Assembly (NCBI RefSeq): GCF_000614025.1
Contig: NZ_BAKF01000027.1
Coordinates: 1 to 34,307, forward strand
Direction: 5' to 3'
Source: Prevotella aurantiaca JCM 15754
GTDB lineage: Bacteria > Bacteroidota > Bacteroidia > Bacteroidales > Bacteroidaceae
DNA length: 34,307 nucleotides
Part shown: positions 25,971-34,307 of the stretch, piece after piece
How positions within the stretch are numbered: the first letter of the stretch is position 1
Layout of the letters: every line of letters starts with the position of its first letter
Notes under the pieces: model-generated
What the model was told of the DNA's origin: nothing
What the model saw: the letters and a program-made list of their open reading frames with translations, nothing else
The model's database searches: none
Made by a program: the position numbers and the translations under genes

Positions 25971-27410
25971 TTAATAATTGAGTTCAATTGATGCATGGAA
26001 GACACGGTAAGGATCGAAGTATTCTGTGCAACTGTTGATCATATCCTGCAATGTGGCTTTTACTTTACCCTTATAAAGTTGCTTGTCGTTGATGATTACG
26101 GTAACAGGTTTGCGCATGTCAATAAGATGATTGTTCAGATAAATGCGCAACTGACCACCCTTAGCAATGGTGTAGGAACGAGTGAACTTCATTTCAATAC
26201 CCCAATGCTTATCTTTTTCGATGGTGGTGTATTCAACGTTCTTAATATTAAGTTCAATGACATTATTGCTGATAGTCATCTCGTAGTAGGTTCGGTTGGC
26301 TGACGGCGACTTTATCACCTGCAGGTTATAGAAGCCAGAACGATGACGCCCATCCATCTCATAATCCTCCCAGAGAACTGTCTTCGGATAAGGATTACGC
26401 ACATAGCTCTTCATCCAGGGAGTGGTCGGATCATAGTCTATACGGTGCTGCATACCTGGAATGAGTGTAATACGATGGCGGAAAAGCGGACGTTTATCAG
26501 CCGAAAGCGGATGAGCCTTATGGGCTGCTTCGAACGCTTCTTGCGTGTAGCGAGTAAGTATGTTACGGTAGAATCCAGTGTCATCAGCACCTGTAAGGAA
26601 TGAGAAACCAATGTTCGCACAGTTCTCAACAGGAGCATTCTTTAGCGGTTCTCCGCCAGCCATCGGTCCAGCAGCAGCCCAGTAGTCGGCGTAGAATGAG
26701 GCTAGACGTTGGCTGCCATAGCCTCCTTCAGATATACCGAACACGTAGATGCGGTTGGCGTTAACGGCTCCGCTGACGAGTGACTGGCGTATGAGTTTCT
26801 CCCAGGCAAACTGCTTAGCGACTTGCCACCAGCGGTAATAGTTGCCTTCGTTCGGTATCTGTGGGATGAAATAGATCGATGGAGCATCATTGAATCTGTT
26901 GCCTAAGAGTAGTCCTGTCTGCCACTCCTGTGATTTTGGTCCTGACCCATGCAGGTAGAGGAAAAGCGGTAGTTCGCCTTCAGCTTTTCCTTTTGAGCCG
27001 TAGTAGTAGGGCATAGTGGCATTCGGTTCTAGTCCTTGAGGTAGGTTCCATGCGTCCTGGTCACCCTTTTGCAGGCTTCCCAGCTGTGTTAGTTTCTCTT
27101 CCTTTAGTTCGCGGTTTGCCTCGCACCATGCTGTCCATACCATCTTTTCATTGGCGTCTATCTCATTTTTTTTGAGTTGTCTGCGGATGTCAGTAGAGTA
27201 GTTTTTGTTACGCTGAAAGGCCTCCTTGCTCTTCCAGTCCGTATTCTGTTTAGATTTTAAAGTCTGCAGAAAGTAGTTCTTCACCTTCTCTTGAAGGGAT
27301 TGTGTGTGTGCCTGTAGGCTACTAGGTAACACAGAAAAGGAGAATGCTATTCCAAGTGTGAGGGCAATTTTATTAAAATGTATCATGCTTTTTGTCGGTT
27401 TTTTGTCCAT
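25971..27410 (-). CDS. Secreted alpha/beta-hydrolase with N-terminal helical extension
   Basis: This exported hydrolase is 479 aa from MDKKPTKSMIHFNK, whose hydrophobic stretch IALTLGIAFSFSVLPSSLQA is a signal peptide. The frame stays open to 27506, and M at 27386 is also usable. After a charged region (about 30-110) the hydrolase domain starts at LPLFLYLHGSGPKSQEW (oxyanion loop HGSG). The nucleophile motif is GISEGG in YVFGISEGGYGSQRLA, followed by WAAAGPMAGG. A Asp in LTGADDTGFY and the His in GMQHRIDYDP are candidate acid and base. The C-terminal 120 residues form a beta-rich domain with NNHLIDMRKPVTV. It resembles PHB-depolymerase/esterase-type proteins. It is richer in GC (sampled lines 52-55%) than the rest of the window. 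Confidence 0.75.
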   Translation of the reverse strand: MDKKPTKSMIHFNKIALTLGIAFSFSVLPSSLQAHTQSLQEKVKNYFLQTLKSKQNTDWKSKEAFQRNKNYSTDIRRQLKKNEIDANEKMVWTAWCEANRELKEEKLTQLGSLQKGDQDAWNLPQGLEPNATMPYYYGSKGKAEGELPLFLYLHGSGPKSQEWQTGLLLGNRFNDAPSIYFIPQIPNEGNYYRWWQVAKQFAWEKLIRQSLVSGAVNANRIYVFGISEGGYGSQRLASFYADYWAAAGPMAGGEPLKNAPVENCANIGFSFLTGADDTGFYRNILTRYTQEAFEAAHKAHPLSADKRPLFRHRITLIPGMQHRIDYDPTTPWMKSYVRNPYPKTVLWEDYEMDGRHRSGFYNLQVIKSPSANRTYYEMTISNNVIELNIKNVEYTTIEKDKHWGIEMKFTRSYTIAKGGQLRIYLNNHLIDMRKPVTVIINDKQLYKGKVKATLQDMINSCTEYFDPYRVFHASIELNY

Positions 27411-27573
27411 TATGTGTCTTGCTTCAGATGCTTTGTCTGCTTCTTCTCCATTGATAATAAGTTGGTTAGTCGCTGCATGACCTGTAATGTAGTATTGTGA
27501 TGGCATTTCCGCCTTCTTTATGAGCCTTTGACTCCATCTCTAAAACTCTTTACAGCATCTGTAGGGATGATGA

Positions 27574-27581
27574 CAAAGGTA
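27574..27581 (-). promoter_or_regulatory. -7 box upstream of the GC-rich hydrolase
   Basis: The - strand reads TACCTTTG, a match to TAnnTTTG. It is 67 nt before the longest possible start (27506) and 163 nt before the preferred one (27410). No clear -33 element is visible. Confidence 0.4.
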
Positions 27582-27674
27582 CGCATAAAAAACGAGAAAG
27601 CCACATGTTTATGCTTTTCGATGATAAGGTTGAGGCTGACAGCGTTCAGAAAACAGGCATTTTAACAACACAAA

Positions 27675-27724
27675 GCAGATGTTATAAAATAAACAGACCC
27701 GCCCAAATATGGGCGGGTCTGTTT
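27675..27724 (-). terminator. Terminator of the 1253-aa protein/small peptide operon
   Basis: AAACAGACCCGCCC (27691-27704) and GGGCGGGTCTGTTT (27711-27724) pair perfectly over 14 bp with loop AAATAT. On the - strand ATTTTATAAC follows, on the + strand ATATAT. It lies 68 nt beyond the small-peptide stop. Confidence 0.88.
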
Positions 27725-27792
27725 ATATATTCGAACGTAAAAAGTATTCTACTTATTAGTTCGTTGCTTGTGACGATATTAAAGAATAACTC

Positions 27793-27954
27793 TTAATCCT
27801 CTTCAAAAACATTATCATCAAATTCATCTTCCCAAGACGTTTCAAATTGCGGTTTAGCTTCACCATGGTCGCCTTGTTCGCTAATATCAACCATTAGGTT
27901 TTCTACAATCACCTTATAAGTCTCAGCGCATGGCTTAATATATTCTTTTTTCAT
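27793..27954 (-). CDS. Small acidic YxKP protein, paralogue of the 64-aa protein at 8892
   Basis: This 53-aa reading frame starts at 27954, 16 nt after the stop of the 1253-aa protein, and ends at 27793. It reads MKKEYIKPCAETYKVIVENL and then MVDISEQGDH, ending AKPQFETSWEDEFDDN plus an acidic tail. Y5-I-K-P8, NL (19-20) and AKxxFETxxED (33-43) match the 64-aa protein at 8892-9086. Two independent placements behind secreted proteins and conserved spacing of three blocks argue that it is a real gene despite its length. No signal peptide or membrane helix is seen. Function is unknown; a chaperone, adaptor or peptide precursor tied to the large protein upstream are options. Confidence 0.75.
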   Translation of the reverse strand: MKKEYIKPCAETYKVIVENLMVDISEQGDHGEAKPQFETSWEDEFDDNVFEED

Positions 27955-27970
27955 TATATATTCCCCTTTC

Positions 27971-30900
27971 TTATTTTACCGAAATCTTCTTACCATTTAT
28001 AATATACAAGCCATTAGGAACATTGAATGTCTTAACCTCGCCTGCTTTTACCATTGTATTAACTACCAATAGGCCAGCAGTGGTATATATTGCTACCTGT
28101 GTATCAACGCCAGCCTTAGCAATAATGCTGTGTTTAGTTGTTGTTATGGCCAATGTTGGCTGATAATCTATATCGGTGATACCTGTTGTTTCGTTTTCAT
28201 TTACATCTTCGAACGAGATATTGAATGCTGCAAACTGCTTTGCAGCTAAGCTTGGAGCACTATCGAAAGTATAGAAAGCGCGGAATGGCCATAAGTACAA
28301 TGTACTCTTCTTTAAATTCTTGAGAGCAACAAACTTATTGTGTGAGAAGTAGAATACGTTTGGATTGCTTTCTTTCTGCATGCGCAAACCAGAATAGGTA
28401 TGGTAGCTTGTGAAGTTTGCAGGGGCACCACTAAGCATATTCTGTACAGATTCTCCCTTGATAGACTGATTCTTTTCCGGCGTCTGCTTTATCAAAGCAG
28501 CTTCTTGACGTACAGTAAAGAGAATATTGCCCTGTACGTCAGCTTTTGGCAATTGTACCATATAAGGTTTGTTAGCTTCTGCATCGGCAGTTAGTTTCTT
28601 GAATTGTGCAGTAGCTTCATAGTCTACTCCTTGACGTTTTTGAACTCCATCGTATGTTAAACCATTCTCTTTCATCGTTCCCATCGTAAACTCATGGAAT
28701 CCACCTCTGCTGTCAGTATGTTTTCCATCTGCACCTACAATTAGTCCGAATGGCAGTACCAATGAAGCAAAGGTAGTTGAACCATGTCCTTCGTAAGTCA
28801 TTTGGCGCGCATAAGTAGCAAATTTGCCTGTTTCAAGCTGAATGTTGAAAGGAGCGTAGAATGGATTTTTATCTGTCAATTCAAAATCTACAGGAGAAGT
28901 AAAGTCGGTTGTTGAACCTTCTTTCTTTACTGCTACGTTCTTAGTTGTGGCTTGTGCAGCAGAGCGGAATGGCAAATAAATGATAGCATTCTTAGCAAAT
29001 CCGTTACGGAATGTATTCATACTTATGATTCCTGTAGTAGCTACATCGTTAGTACTACCTATAACACTGAAGAGTTCAGAGTTGTCAACGTAAAGTACTT
29101 GGTCAAGTGATGCTGGAGCATTGGCTCCACCAAGTGAAGTTGTCATCTTATTCTTAATCTGATTCAGTGTAAGGTAGCCGGAGGTAGAACCATTTTCAGT
29201 ATCGAACCCAGCTGCTGTTGTAGTGATCTTTGCACCATACATAGCCTCCTCGTTGTCTTTGTCGTCATCAGCCTTATAATAGTTTGTCTTGTCGTAAATC
29301 TTTACCCATTCTACCTTTGGATCATACTCGCCTGAAGTAAGCTTGATGGTAGTATTGTAATAAGCAAAAGCCTCATGCTGTTCTTTGTTGGTTGGCGCAA
29401 TATTGTATCGTGTTTCGTCCTTAGTGAAGAGGTAAAGGGTCTTTGTCTCATTCATGTTTACAACAGAGTTTTCTGCATTGAAGTTACCACCTTGTGTTGC
29501 ATAAGTAGCTGCATTAAATGCTGTTTCAGTGAGATATAATATTGCCTGAGTATTTCTGTTACGGTCAAGCTCAGCAGAGTTATTAAAGGTGAAAGGCTTA
29601 TTTCCTGCGACCTTTACGTCTATCTTATCCAAGTAGCTATGATTAGGATCATAGTCACTTGCATACAAGTCCTTGCCGTTTACAGGTGTATAAGTAGAAC
29701 CTACAAAGCTATAACGAGCCTTGCCATCGTGTGAGTCGCAGTTCAAATAAGTATCATCAGCAAAAAGGGACTTCAAGTTGCGGAAAGTAAAGACTCCTTG
29801 TGATGGAGTAGAGAAGCCTGCTGGTACCTTATATATAAATAGATCACCACCCATCTTAAAGTCGGTAGCATTCGTAAAGGTACGTGTCATCTCTTCACCT
29901 TGTGCACCAGTGCAAACAATGTCAGCTGTACTTATATATGGGTTCAATGGTTCTAACTTTACATCTACATTTACTAAAGCAGTACCAGTTGTACTTGTAA
30001 TCTCAAACTTAACAGCATCGTTGTTAAGCCCATCTATGGTAAATGATCCGTTTGCATTTGTTGTTGAAACGTTTATCTCCTTCTCAATAGTCTTACCTGT
30101 CTTATCATACACCTTTAAAGTATAGTTTTGCGGGGTGTAGGTTGAACCGGCAGACTCACGCTTTCCGTAGAAAGTTGATTGGTCATAATATGAAAGAATG
30201 CCATAACTACCATAAGCCTGTAGATAGTATCTTGTTCTATAAAGTGAGTTGTAAAGTTTTCCCTCACTATCGAAGTACCAGTTTCTATAAGCATTTGTTT
30301 TATTTGTCGTTGTTGTAGCGTAAAAAGTACCAGTTGGTAAACCAGTACCAGTACCCATAGTAAGGTAATGGTAATGTCCAGATGCATCTTTGGTGTAAAC
30401 GTAACCTTCAGAATCTTGCTCCCATGTCGTAGTTTGTGTACTCCATGTAGGATATTGTGTGCTGCTAAAGGTTAGATATTTGTTGTTATTTCCCTTAATC
30501 TTAAAACCTTTTGTTCCATAATGCTCATTCTTACCTAATGAGAAGTTAAAGGTAGCACCAGTGATACGATAACCAATAGGAACGACCTTTGTAGTTCCGT
30601 CTTTATAGTTGTTTTCAACCTTTGTTGGTCCCTCTACATAGTAAATACCACTTTTCAAAGCATTCCAAACCTTTCCGTCGTTCTGAACAACAGAAATTCT
30701 CTCAGTAGTACCATCTTTCTTCTTCCATGTTCCATTCTCAACTGCAGACTCATGGAAGAGCTTTACCTTAGCCTCCATTTGCTTAATATTCTCAGGTACA
30801 TAAGCTAAGAACTTGTTACCACCCTTTGTTACACTTTTAATCTCTCCAACATCAATTCTCTGAGTTTCAAAACCATTTTCAACTAAGTTCGTATTGGTTT

Positions 30901-31732
30901 CAGAAATATTTGAAGGAGTCATAGAGACAGTAAACTCTACGTCTGGGGCATATTCTACCTCAATAGATTCATATTCAAAACCTGCAAGAATATTACTGTA
31001 AACACGGTCACCAATAAAGTTAAAATACAAAACAGAACCAAGGCTGGTCTTTCCATCACCTCGTGTGAGTACATAGGTTTTTGACGTCCCATCTGCATCA
31101 TGTGTAATTTTAATAGGAGTACCTATCCATTGGGCTTGCTCTCCTTTATCTCTGTTAGCTGCTTTTTTAGCATAGGCTTCTGTAATCTCACCAAAATACC
31201 AAGGAGTATGCTGTCCCCATGTAAGTAATTGTCTTGTAGTTCCATGACTGTCTTTCCCATAAAAAGCTTTATCAAGAATGTCATAGTCCGCCTGCCCAGA
31301 ACTACCTTTCAGCTTATTCTTAATCTTAATGGTGTATTTTGTGATACGGAAACCCTTAGGCACAGCTAAAGCTGCATAAGAATTTAATATACCAGCAATG
31401 TGTACTATCCGATTATCTTTCTCATAGAAACGAATGTTACCAGTATGGTTACGCATCATACCATCAGCAGAAAAGGTTGGTGCGTCAGTTGTGGTGTAAG
31501 TAAGTGGCGCCTGATTGTGAATAAACATAGAGCCGTATCCACTTTGAGATCCTGCCTCTTGACTACTCTCAGAGCGTACAGAGATAATGTTACCAGAACT
31601 TGGACTAATAGTTACTTTAACAGCCTTACTACCTCCTTGGGCAAAGGCACTTGCACTGCATAACAATAATAGCGACACTATAATGCGTCGCTTGCTGTTA
31701 CGCAAGCATAACAATTTACTTGTTAGTTTCAT
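27971..31732 (-). CDS. Large secreted surface protein with C-terminal sorting-type domain
   Basis: This is a 1253-aa exported protein. The N-terminus has a basic stretch (LRNSKRR) then hydrophobic IIVSLLLLCSASAFAQ, a long signal peptide. The body is rich in Thr, Tyr, Asn and Gly, typical of a beta-rich extracellular protein; residues about 60-290 look like a folded beta domain, and about 400-530 contain aromatic-rich segments (NAYRNWYFDSEGKLYNSLYR). I recognise no catalytic motif. The last 75 residues, from LAITTTKHSIIAKAG to VPNGLYIINGKKISVK, resemble the C-terminal sorting domains of type IX secretion cargo. The end closely parallels the BspA-like protein's GIYIHNGKK. It is followed by the 53-aa peptide. 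A promoter lies about 200 nt upstream. Confidence 0.8.
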   Translation of the reverse strand: MKLTSKLLCLRNSKRRIIVSLLLLCSASAFAQGGSKAVKVTISPSSGNIISVRSESSQEAGSQSGYGSMFIHNQAPLTYTTTDAPTFSADGMMRNHTGNIRFYEKDNRIVHIAGILNSYAALAVPKGFRITKYTIKIKNKLKGSSGQADYDILDKAFYGKDSHGTTRQLLTWGQHTPWYFGEITEAYAKKAANRDKGEQAQWIGTPIKITHDADGTSKTYVLTRGDGKTSLGSVLYFNFIGDRVYSNILAGFEYESIEVEYAPDVEFTVSMTPSNISETNTNLVENGFETQRIDVGEIKSVTKGGNKFLAYVPENIKQMEAKVKLFHESAVENGTWKKKDGTTERISVVQNDGKVWNALKSGIYYVEGPTKVENNYKDGTTKVVPIGYRITGATFNFSLGKNEHYGTKGFKIKGNNNKYLTFSSTQYPTWSTQTTTWEQDSEGYVYTKDASGHYHYLTMGTGTGLPTGTFYATTTTNKTNAYRNWYFDSEGKLYNSLYRTRYYLQAYGSYGILSYYDQSTFYGKRESAGSTYTPQNYTLKVYDKTGKTIEKEINVSTTNANGSFTIDGLNNDAVKFEITSTTGTALVNVDVKLEPLNPYISTADIVCTGAQGEEMTRTFTNATDFKMGGDLFIYKVPAGFSTPSQGVFTFRNLKSLFADDTYLNCDSHDGKARYSFVGSTYTPVNGKDLYASDYDPNHSYLDKIDVKVAGNKPFTFNNSAELDRNRNTQAILYLTETAFNAATYATQGGNFNAENSVVNMNETKTLYLFTKDETRYNIAPTNKEQHEAFAYYNTTIKLTSGEYDPKVEWVKIYDKTNYYKADDDKDNEEAMYGAKITTTAAGFDTENGSTSGYLTLNQIKNKMTTSLGGANAPASLDQVLYVDNSELFSVIGSTNDVATTGIISMNTFRNGFAKNAIIYLPFRSAAQATTKNVAVKKEGSTTDFTSPVDFELTDKNPFYAPFNIQLETGKFATYARQMTYEGHGSTTFASLVLPFGLIVGADGKHTDSRGGFHEFTMGTMKENGLTYDGVQKRQGVDYEATAQFKKLTADAEANKPYMVQLPKADVQGNILFTVRQEAALIKQTPEKNQSIKGESVQNMLSGAPANFTSYHTYSGLRMQKESNPNVFYFSHNKFVALKNLKKSTLYLWPFRAFYTFDSAPSLAAKQFAAFNISFEDVNENETTGITDIDYQPTLAITTTKHSIIAKAGVDTQVAIYTTAGLLVVNTMVKAGEVKTFNVPNGLYIINGKKISVK

Positions 31733-31937
31733 TTACTTAATTATTTGTGAGTTATTAATTATACTACTTAGCTTTTTGCCAATTATCTTAGTGTCACTTT
31801 TATTCTTACTTTTTCTACAGACACTATCGAAAAACTTTACTATATGATGGAATGCTCATGTTGTGCACATTAAAAGAGATTAAATACTTCTTTTTGCACC
31901 TTTTAGTTTTCTCACTATCTAGCAGTAATTTCGAATG

Positions 31938-31969
31938 CAAAGTTAAATATTTATTTCTTTCAAAGCAAA
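31938..31969 (-). promoter_or_regulatory. Promoter of the 1253-aa protein operon
   Basis: On the - strand TTTG (31966-31969), 20 nt, then TAACTTTG (31938-31945) fit the Bacteroidetes form fully. The start at about 31931 gives an untranslated leader near 200 nt, long for this window. Confidence 0.65.
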
Positions 31970-32207
31970 ATATTAAACCATATTAACATGTTTTTGGTCT
32001 ATAAATCTTTAAAAATCGGTCTTTGTTTCTTATATGTTTACATTGTATGGTCTTTTGGTACGATAATAAGGTTATAATTTGTAACTTGTTATCAAAAAGC
32101 ATAGTGCTGACAAGATGGCATATAATTGGCACGTTGACATAGTTGGCATATCGTTTGTAATTAAAGAAGCGAATGCAATTGTAAACGCAGAAGCATATCA
32201 GAATTAA

Positions 32208-32292
32208 TAATTATAAAAACAGAATTTTTTAATTATAAAATAAAAATTCGTAATTATAAAATATAAATTGATAATAATAAAATAAAGAATAT
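32208..32292 (+). repeat. 21-bp AT-rich tandem repeat upstream of dnaK
   Basis: Four units start at 32208, 32230, 32251 and 32272 (steps 22, 21, 21). The first three begin TAATTATAAAA and the fourth TAATAATAAAA. Each continues with an A-rich half ending AATT or similar. The last unit ends just before the dnaK ATG at 32298, so the array forms the immediate leader or promoter region. The rest of 31970-32207 holds no gene that I can see. Confidence 0.7.
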
Positions 32293-32297
32293 ATATT

Positions 32298-34199
32298 ATG
32301 GGAAAAATTATTGGAATCGACTTAGGAACAACAAACTCTTGTGTTTCAGTATTTGAAGGCAACGAACCAGTTGTAATTGCAAATAGCGAAGGTAAGCGCA
32401 CAACACCTTCAATCGTAGGTTTTGTTGAAGGGGGAGAACGTAAAGTGGGAGACCCTGCAAAGCGTCAGGCAATCACAAACCCTCAGAAGACAGTTTACTC
32501 TATCAAGCGTTTTATGGGTGAAACTTATGCACAATGTGCCAAGGAAAACGACCGCGTACCATTCTCGGTAGTTGACGAAGGTGGTTATCCACGTGTACAA
32601 ATTGACGACCGTAAGTATACTCCACAGGAAATATCTGCAATGATACTTCAGAAAATGAAAAAGACCGCTGAAGACTATCTTGGACAAGAAGTGACAGATG
32701 CAGTTATTACAGTTCCTGCTTACTTCTCAGACTCACAGCGTCAAGCAACAAAAGAAGCTGGCCAAATTGCAGGTTTGAATGTTCAGCGTATCGTGAACGA
32801 ACCAACAGCTGCAGCATTAGCATATGGTGTAGATAAGTCAAATAAGGATATGAAGATTGCTGTATTCGACCTTGGTGGTGGTACATTCGATATTTCTATC
32901 TTAGAGTTTGGTGGAGGCGTATTCGAAGTATTATCAACAAATGGTGATACTCACTTAGGTGGCGACGATTTCGACCAAGTTATAATTGATTGGCTTGCAG
33001 ATGGATTTAAGGCAGACGAGGGTATTGATTTGAAGAAAGACCCAATGGCTATGCAGCGTTTGAAAGAAGCTGCTGAAAAGGCAAAGATAGAATTGTCAAG
33101 TACAACTTCTACCGAAATCAACCTTCCTTATATTACAGCTGAAGGCGGTGTGCCAAAGCACTTGGTAAAGACATTGACACGTGCGCAATTCGAACAATTG
33201 GCACATAGTCTCATTCAAGCTTGTCTCGTACCTTGCCAAAATGCAATCCGTGATGCGAAACTTTCCACTTCAGACATCGACGAAGTAATTCTCGTAGGTG
33301 GTTCAAGCCGTATCCCTGCTGTGCAGACATTAGTAAAGAACTATTTCGGCAAGGAGCCTTCAAAGGGTGTAAACCCAGATGAGGTGGTTGCTGTTGGTGC
33401 AGCTATTCAGGGTGCTATCCTTAATAAGGAGAGCGGTGTAGGCGACATCGTATTGCTCGACGTTACTCCATTGACCCTCGGTATTGAGACAATGGGTGGT
33501 GTGATGACAAAACTCATCGATGCTAACTCTACTATTCCTTGCAAGAAGAGTGAGGTGTTCTCTACCGCAGCTGATAACCAGACAGAGGTTACTATCCACG
33601 TTCTTCAAGGTGAGCGTCCAATGGCAGCACAGAACAAGTCTATCGGTCAGTTTAACCTTACAGGTATAGCTCCAGCTCGTCGTGGTGTGCCACAGATTGA
33701 GGTAACATTCGACATCGATGCCAACGGTATCCTTAACGTATCAGCTAAGGACAAGGCAACAGGTAAGGAGCAGAGCATCCGCATCGAGGCTTCAAGCGGT
33801 TTGAGCGAGGATGAAATTAACCGTATGAAGGCTGAGGCTGAACAGAATGCAGCAGCCGACAAGGCAGAGCGTGAGAAGATTGACAAGCTGAACCAAGCCG
33901 ACTCAATGATATTCACCACCGAGAACTTCTTGAAAGACAACGGTGACAAGGTTCCAGCCGACCAGAAGTCAGGCATCGAGTCTGCTCTCCAGCAGCTCCG
34001 TGACGCTCATAAGTCAGCTGACGTTGCAGCAATCGACACAGCTATCAACAACCTCAACACCGTTATGCAGGCAGCCAGCCAACAAATGTATCAAGGTGCA
34101 GGTGCACAGCCAGGCGCAGATGCAGGTCAGCAGGCACAGCAAGAGCAGCCAAAGCAGGACGAAACAATTCAAGACGCAGATTTTGAGGAAGTGAAGTAA
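32298..34199 (+). CDS. dnaK: Molecular chaperone DnaK (Hsp70)
   Basis: This is the 633-aa ATP-dependent Hsp70 chaperone of the cytoplasm, working with DnaJ and GrpE. The nucleotide-binding domain (1-about 380) starts [20 protein letters not shown] and has [11 protein letters not shown], the phosphate loop [16 protein letters not shown] and [13 protein letters not shown]. The linker [19 protein letters not shown] leads into the substrate domain. The lid helices are Ala/Lys/Glu rich and the C-terminus is a Gln/Gly/Ala-rich stretch ending DADFEEVK, the usual EEVK-type end. No grpE or dnaJ is adjacent within the window, and no CIRCE-type inverted repeat is seen upstream; the leader instead carries a 21-bp tandem repeat. 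Confidence 0.98.
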   Translation: MGKIIGIDLGTTNSCVSVFEGNEPVVIANSEGKRTTPSIVGFVEGGERKVGDPAKRQAITNPQKTVYSIKRFMGETYAQCAKENDRVPFSVVDEGGYPRVQIDDRKYTPQEISAMILQKMKKTAEDYLGQEVTDAVITVPAYFSDSQRQATKEAGQIAGLNVQRIVNEPTAAALAYGVDKSNKDMKIAVFDLGGGTFDISILEFGGGVFEVLSTNGDTHLGGDDFDQVIIDWLADGFKADEGIDLKKDPMAMQRLKEAAEKAKIELSSTTSTEINLPYITAEGGVPKHLVKTLTRAQFEQLAHSLIQACLVPCQNAIRDAKLSTSDIDEVILVGGSSRIPAVQTLVKNYFGKEPSKGVNPDEVVAVGAAIQGAILNKESGVGDIVLLDVTPLTLGIETMGGVMTKLIDANSTIPCKKSEVFSTAADNQTEVTIHVLQGERPMAAQNKSIGQFNLTGIAPARRGVPQIEVTFDIDANGILNVSAKDKATGKEQSIRIEASSGLSEDEINRMKAEAEQNAAADKAEREKIDKLNQADSMIFTTENFLKDNGDKVPADQKSGIESALQQLRDAHKSADVAAIDTAINNLNTVMQAASQQMYQGAGAQPGADAGQQAQQEQPKQDETIQDADFEEVK

Positions 34200-34215
34200 A
34201 ATATAGATATTTGAT

Positions 34216-34256
34216 AAAGAGGATATGTCTTTCTAAAAGCATATCCTCTTTTAAGT
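34216..34256 (+). terminator. Terminator of dnaK
   Basis: AAAGAGGATATG (34216-34227) pairs perfectly with CATATCCTCTTT (34240-34251) over 12 bp, followed by TTAAGTTTTA. It begins 17 nt after the dnaK stop. Nothing further is recognised to the window end. Confidence 0.85.
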
Positions 34257-34307
34257 TTTAATAATTGAACTATGAATAATAAATATATAGTCCTCCCTTA
34301 AAAACCT

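Noticed and set aside
27605..27796. 63-aa + strand frame
   Set aside because: It runs through the terminator hairpin at 27691-27724 and antisense to the operon end; composition is not protein-like.
32100..32297. CIRCE or HrcA-type operator upstream of dnaK
   Set aside because: No TTAGCACTC-N9-GAGTGCTAA-like inverted repeat is present; the region is AT-only tandem repeat.
33360..33976. Antisense frames over the 3' half of dnaK
   Set aside because: Long antisense frames are expected from the codon pattern of strongly expressed genes; no start signals or domain-like sequence.
1..34307. CRISPR arrays, tRNA or rRNA genes, insertion sequences with transposase
   Set aside because: No regularly spaced identical repeats, no cloverleaf-like or rRNA sequence and no transposase-like protein were seen on reading both strands by eye.

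Overview
The window looks like a chromosomal segment of a Bacteroidales bacterium, most likely an oral-type Prevotella. Reasons: initiation regions lack Shine-Dalgarno sequences; several carry the Bacteroidetes promoter form TTTG-N20-TAnnTTTG; there is a BspA-like leucine-rich-repeat surface protein and type IX-like C-terminal tails; housekeeping proteins (AlaS, ObgE, DnaK, MnmA) look like that group. Housekeeping lines sampled are about 40% GC. The species is not determined.

Layout. 1-1535: a gene-free left edge, then fabI (-). 1568-5146: a dispersed palindromic repeat, then a three-gene metal operon on the - strand (small HYC_CC_PP-like membrane protein, TonB-dependent receptor, periplasmic HMA protein). 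5284-9156: a + strand surface operon of secreted alpha/beta hydrolase, BspA-like protein and a 64-aa peptide, closed by a strong terminator. 9304-12343: an AT-rich accessory island with a decayed BRO-N/Fic gene and an unrecognised two-gene membrane cassette whose first gene needs a -1 frameshift. 12552-15932: a large AT palindrome, alaS (-) and a divergent MerR regulator. 16042-19270: hpt-adk-obgE-pgeF on the - strand, with pgeF broken by one base. 19363-20880: NAD(P)HX repair enzyme (+), then a second repeat copy. 21524-24370: queC, yitT-like gene and mnmA (-). 24491-25741: pgk (+). 25971-27410: a relatively GC-rich secreted hydrolase (-). 27793-31732: a 1253-aa secreted protein followed by a previously uncalled 53-aa peptide (-). 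32298-34199: dnaK (+), preceded by a 21-bp AT-rich tandem repeat.

Most notable: (a) the two large secreted proteins that end in the same type of tail (NG/HNGKK) are each followed within 7-16 nt by a small acidic protein, and the two small proteins are visibly related (YxKP near the N-terminus, NL then S, AKxxFETxxED near the C-terminus); this may be an undescribed surface-protein/peptide pair. (b) The 9771-12343 cassette has a T_TTT_TTG slippery heptamer exactly where a -1 shift would join two frames into one transmembrane protein. Both are inferences from this sequence alone; no database search was possible.
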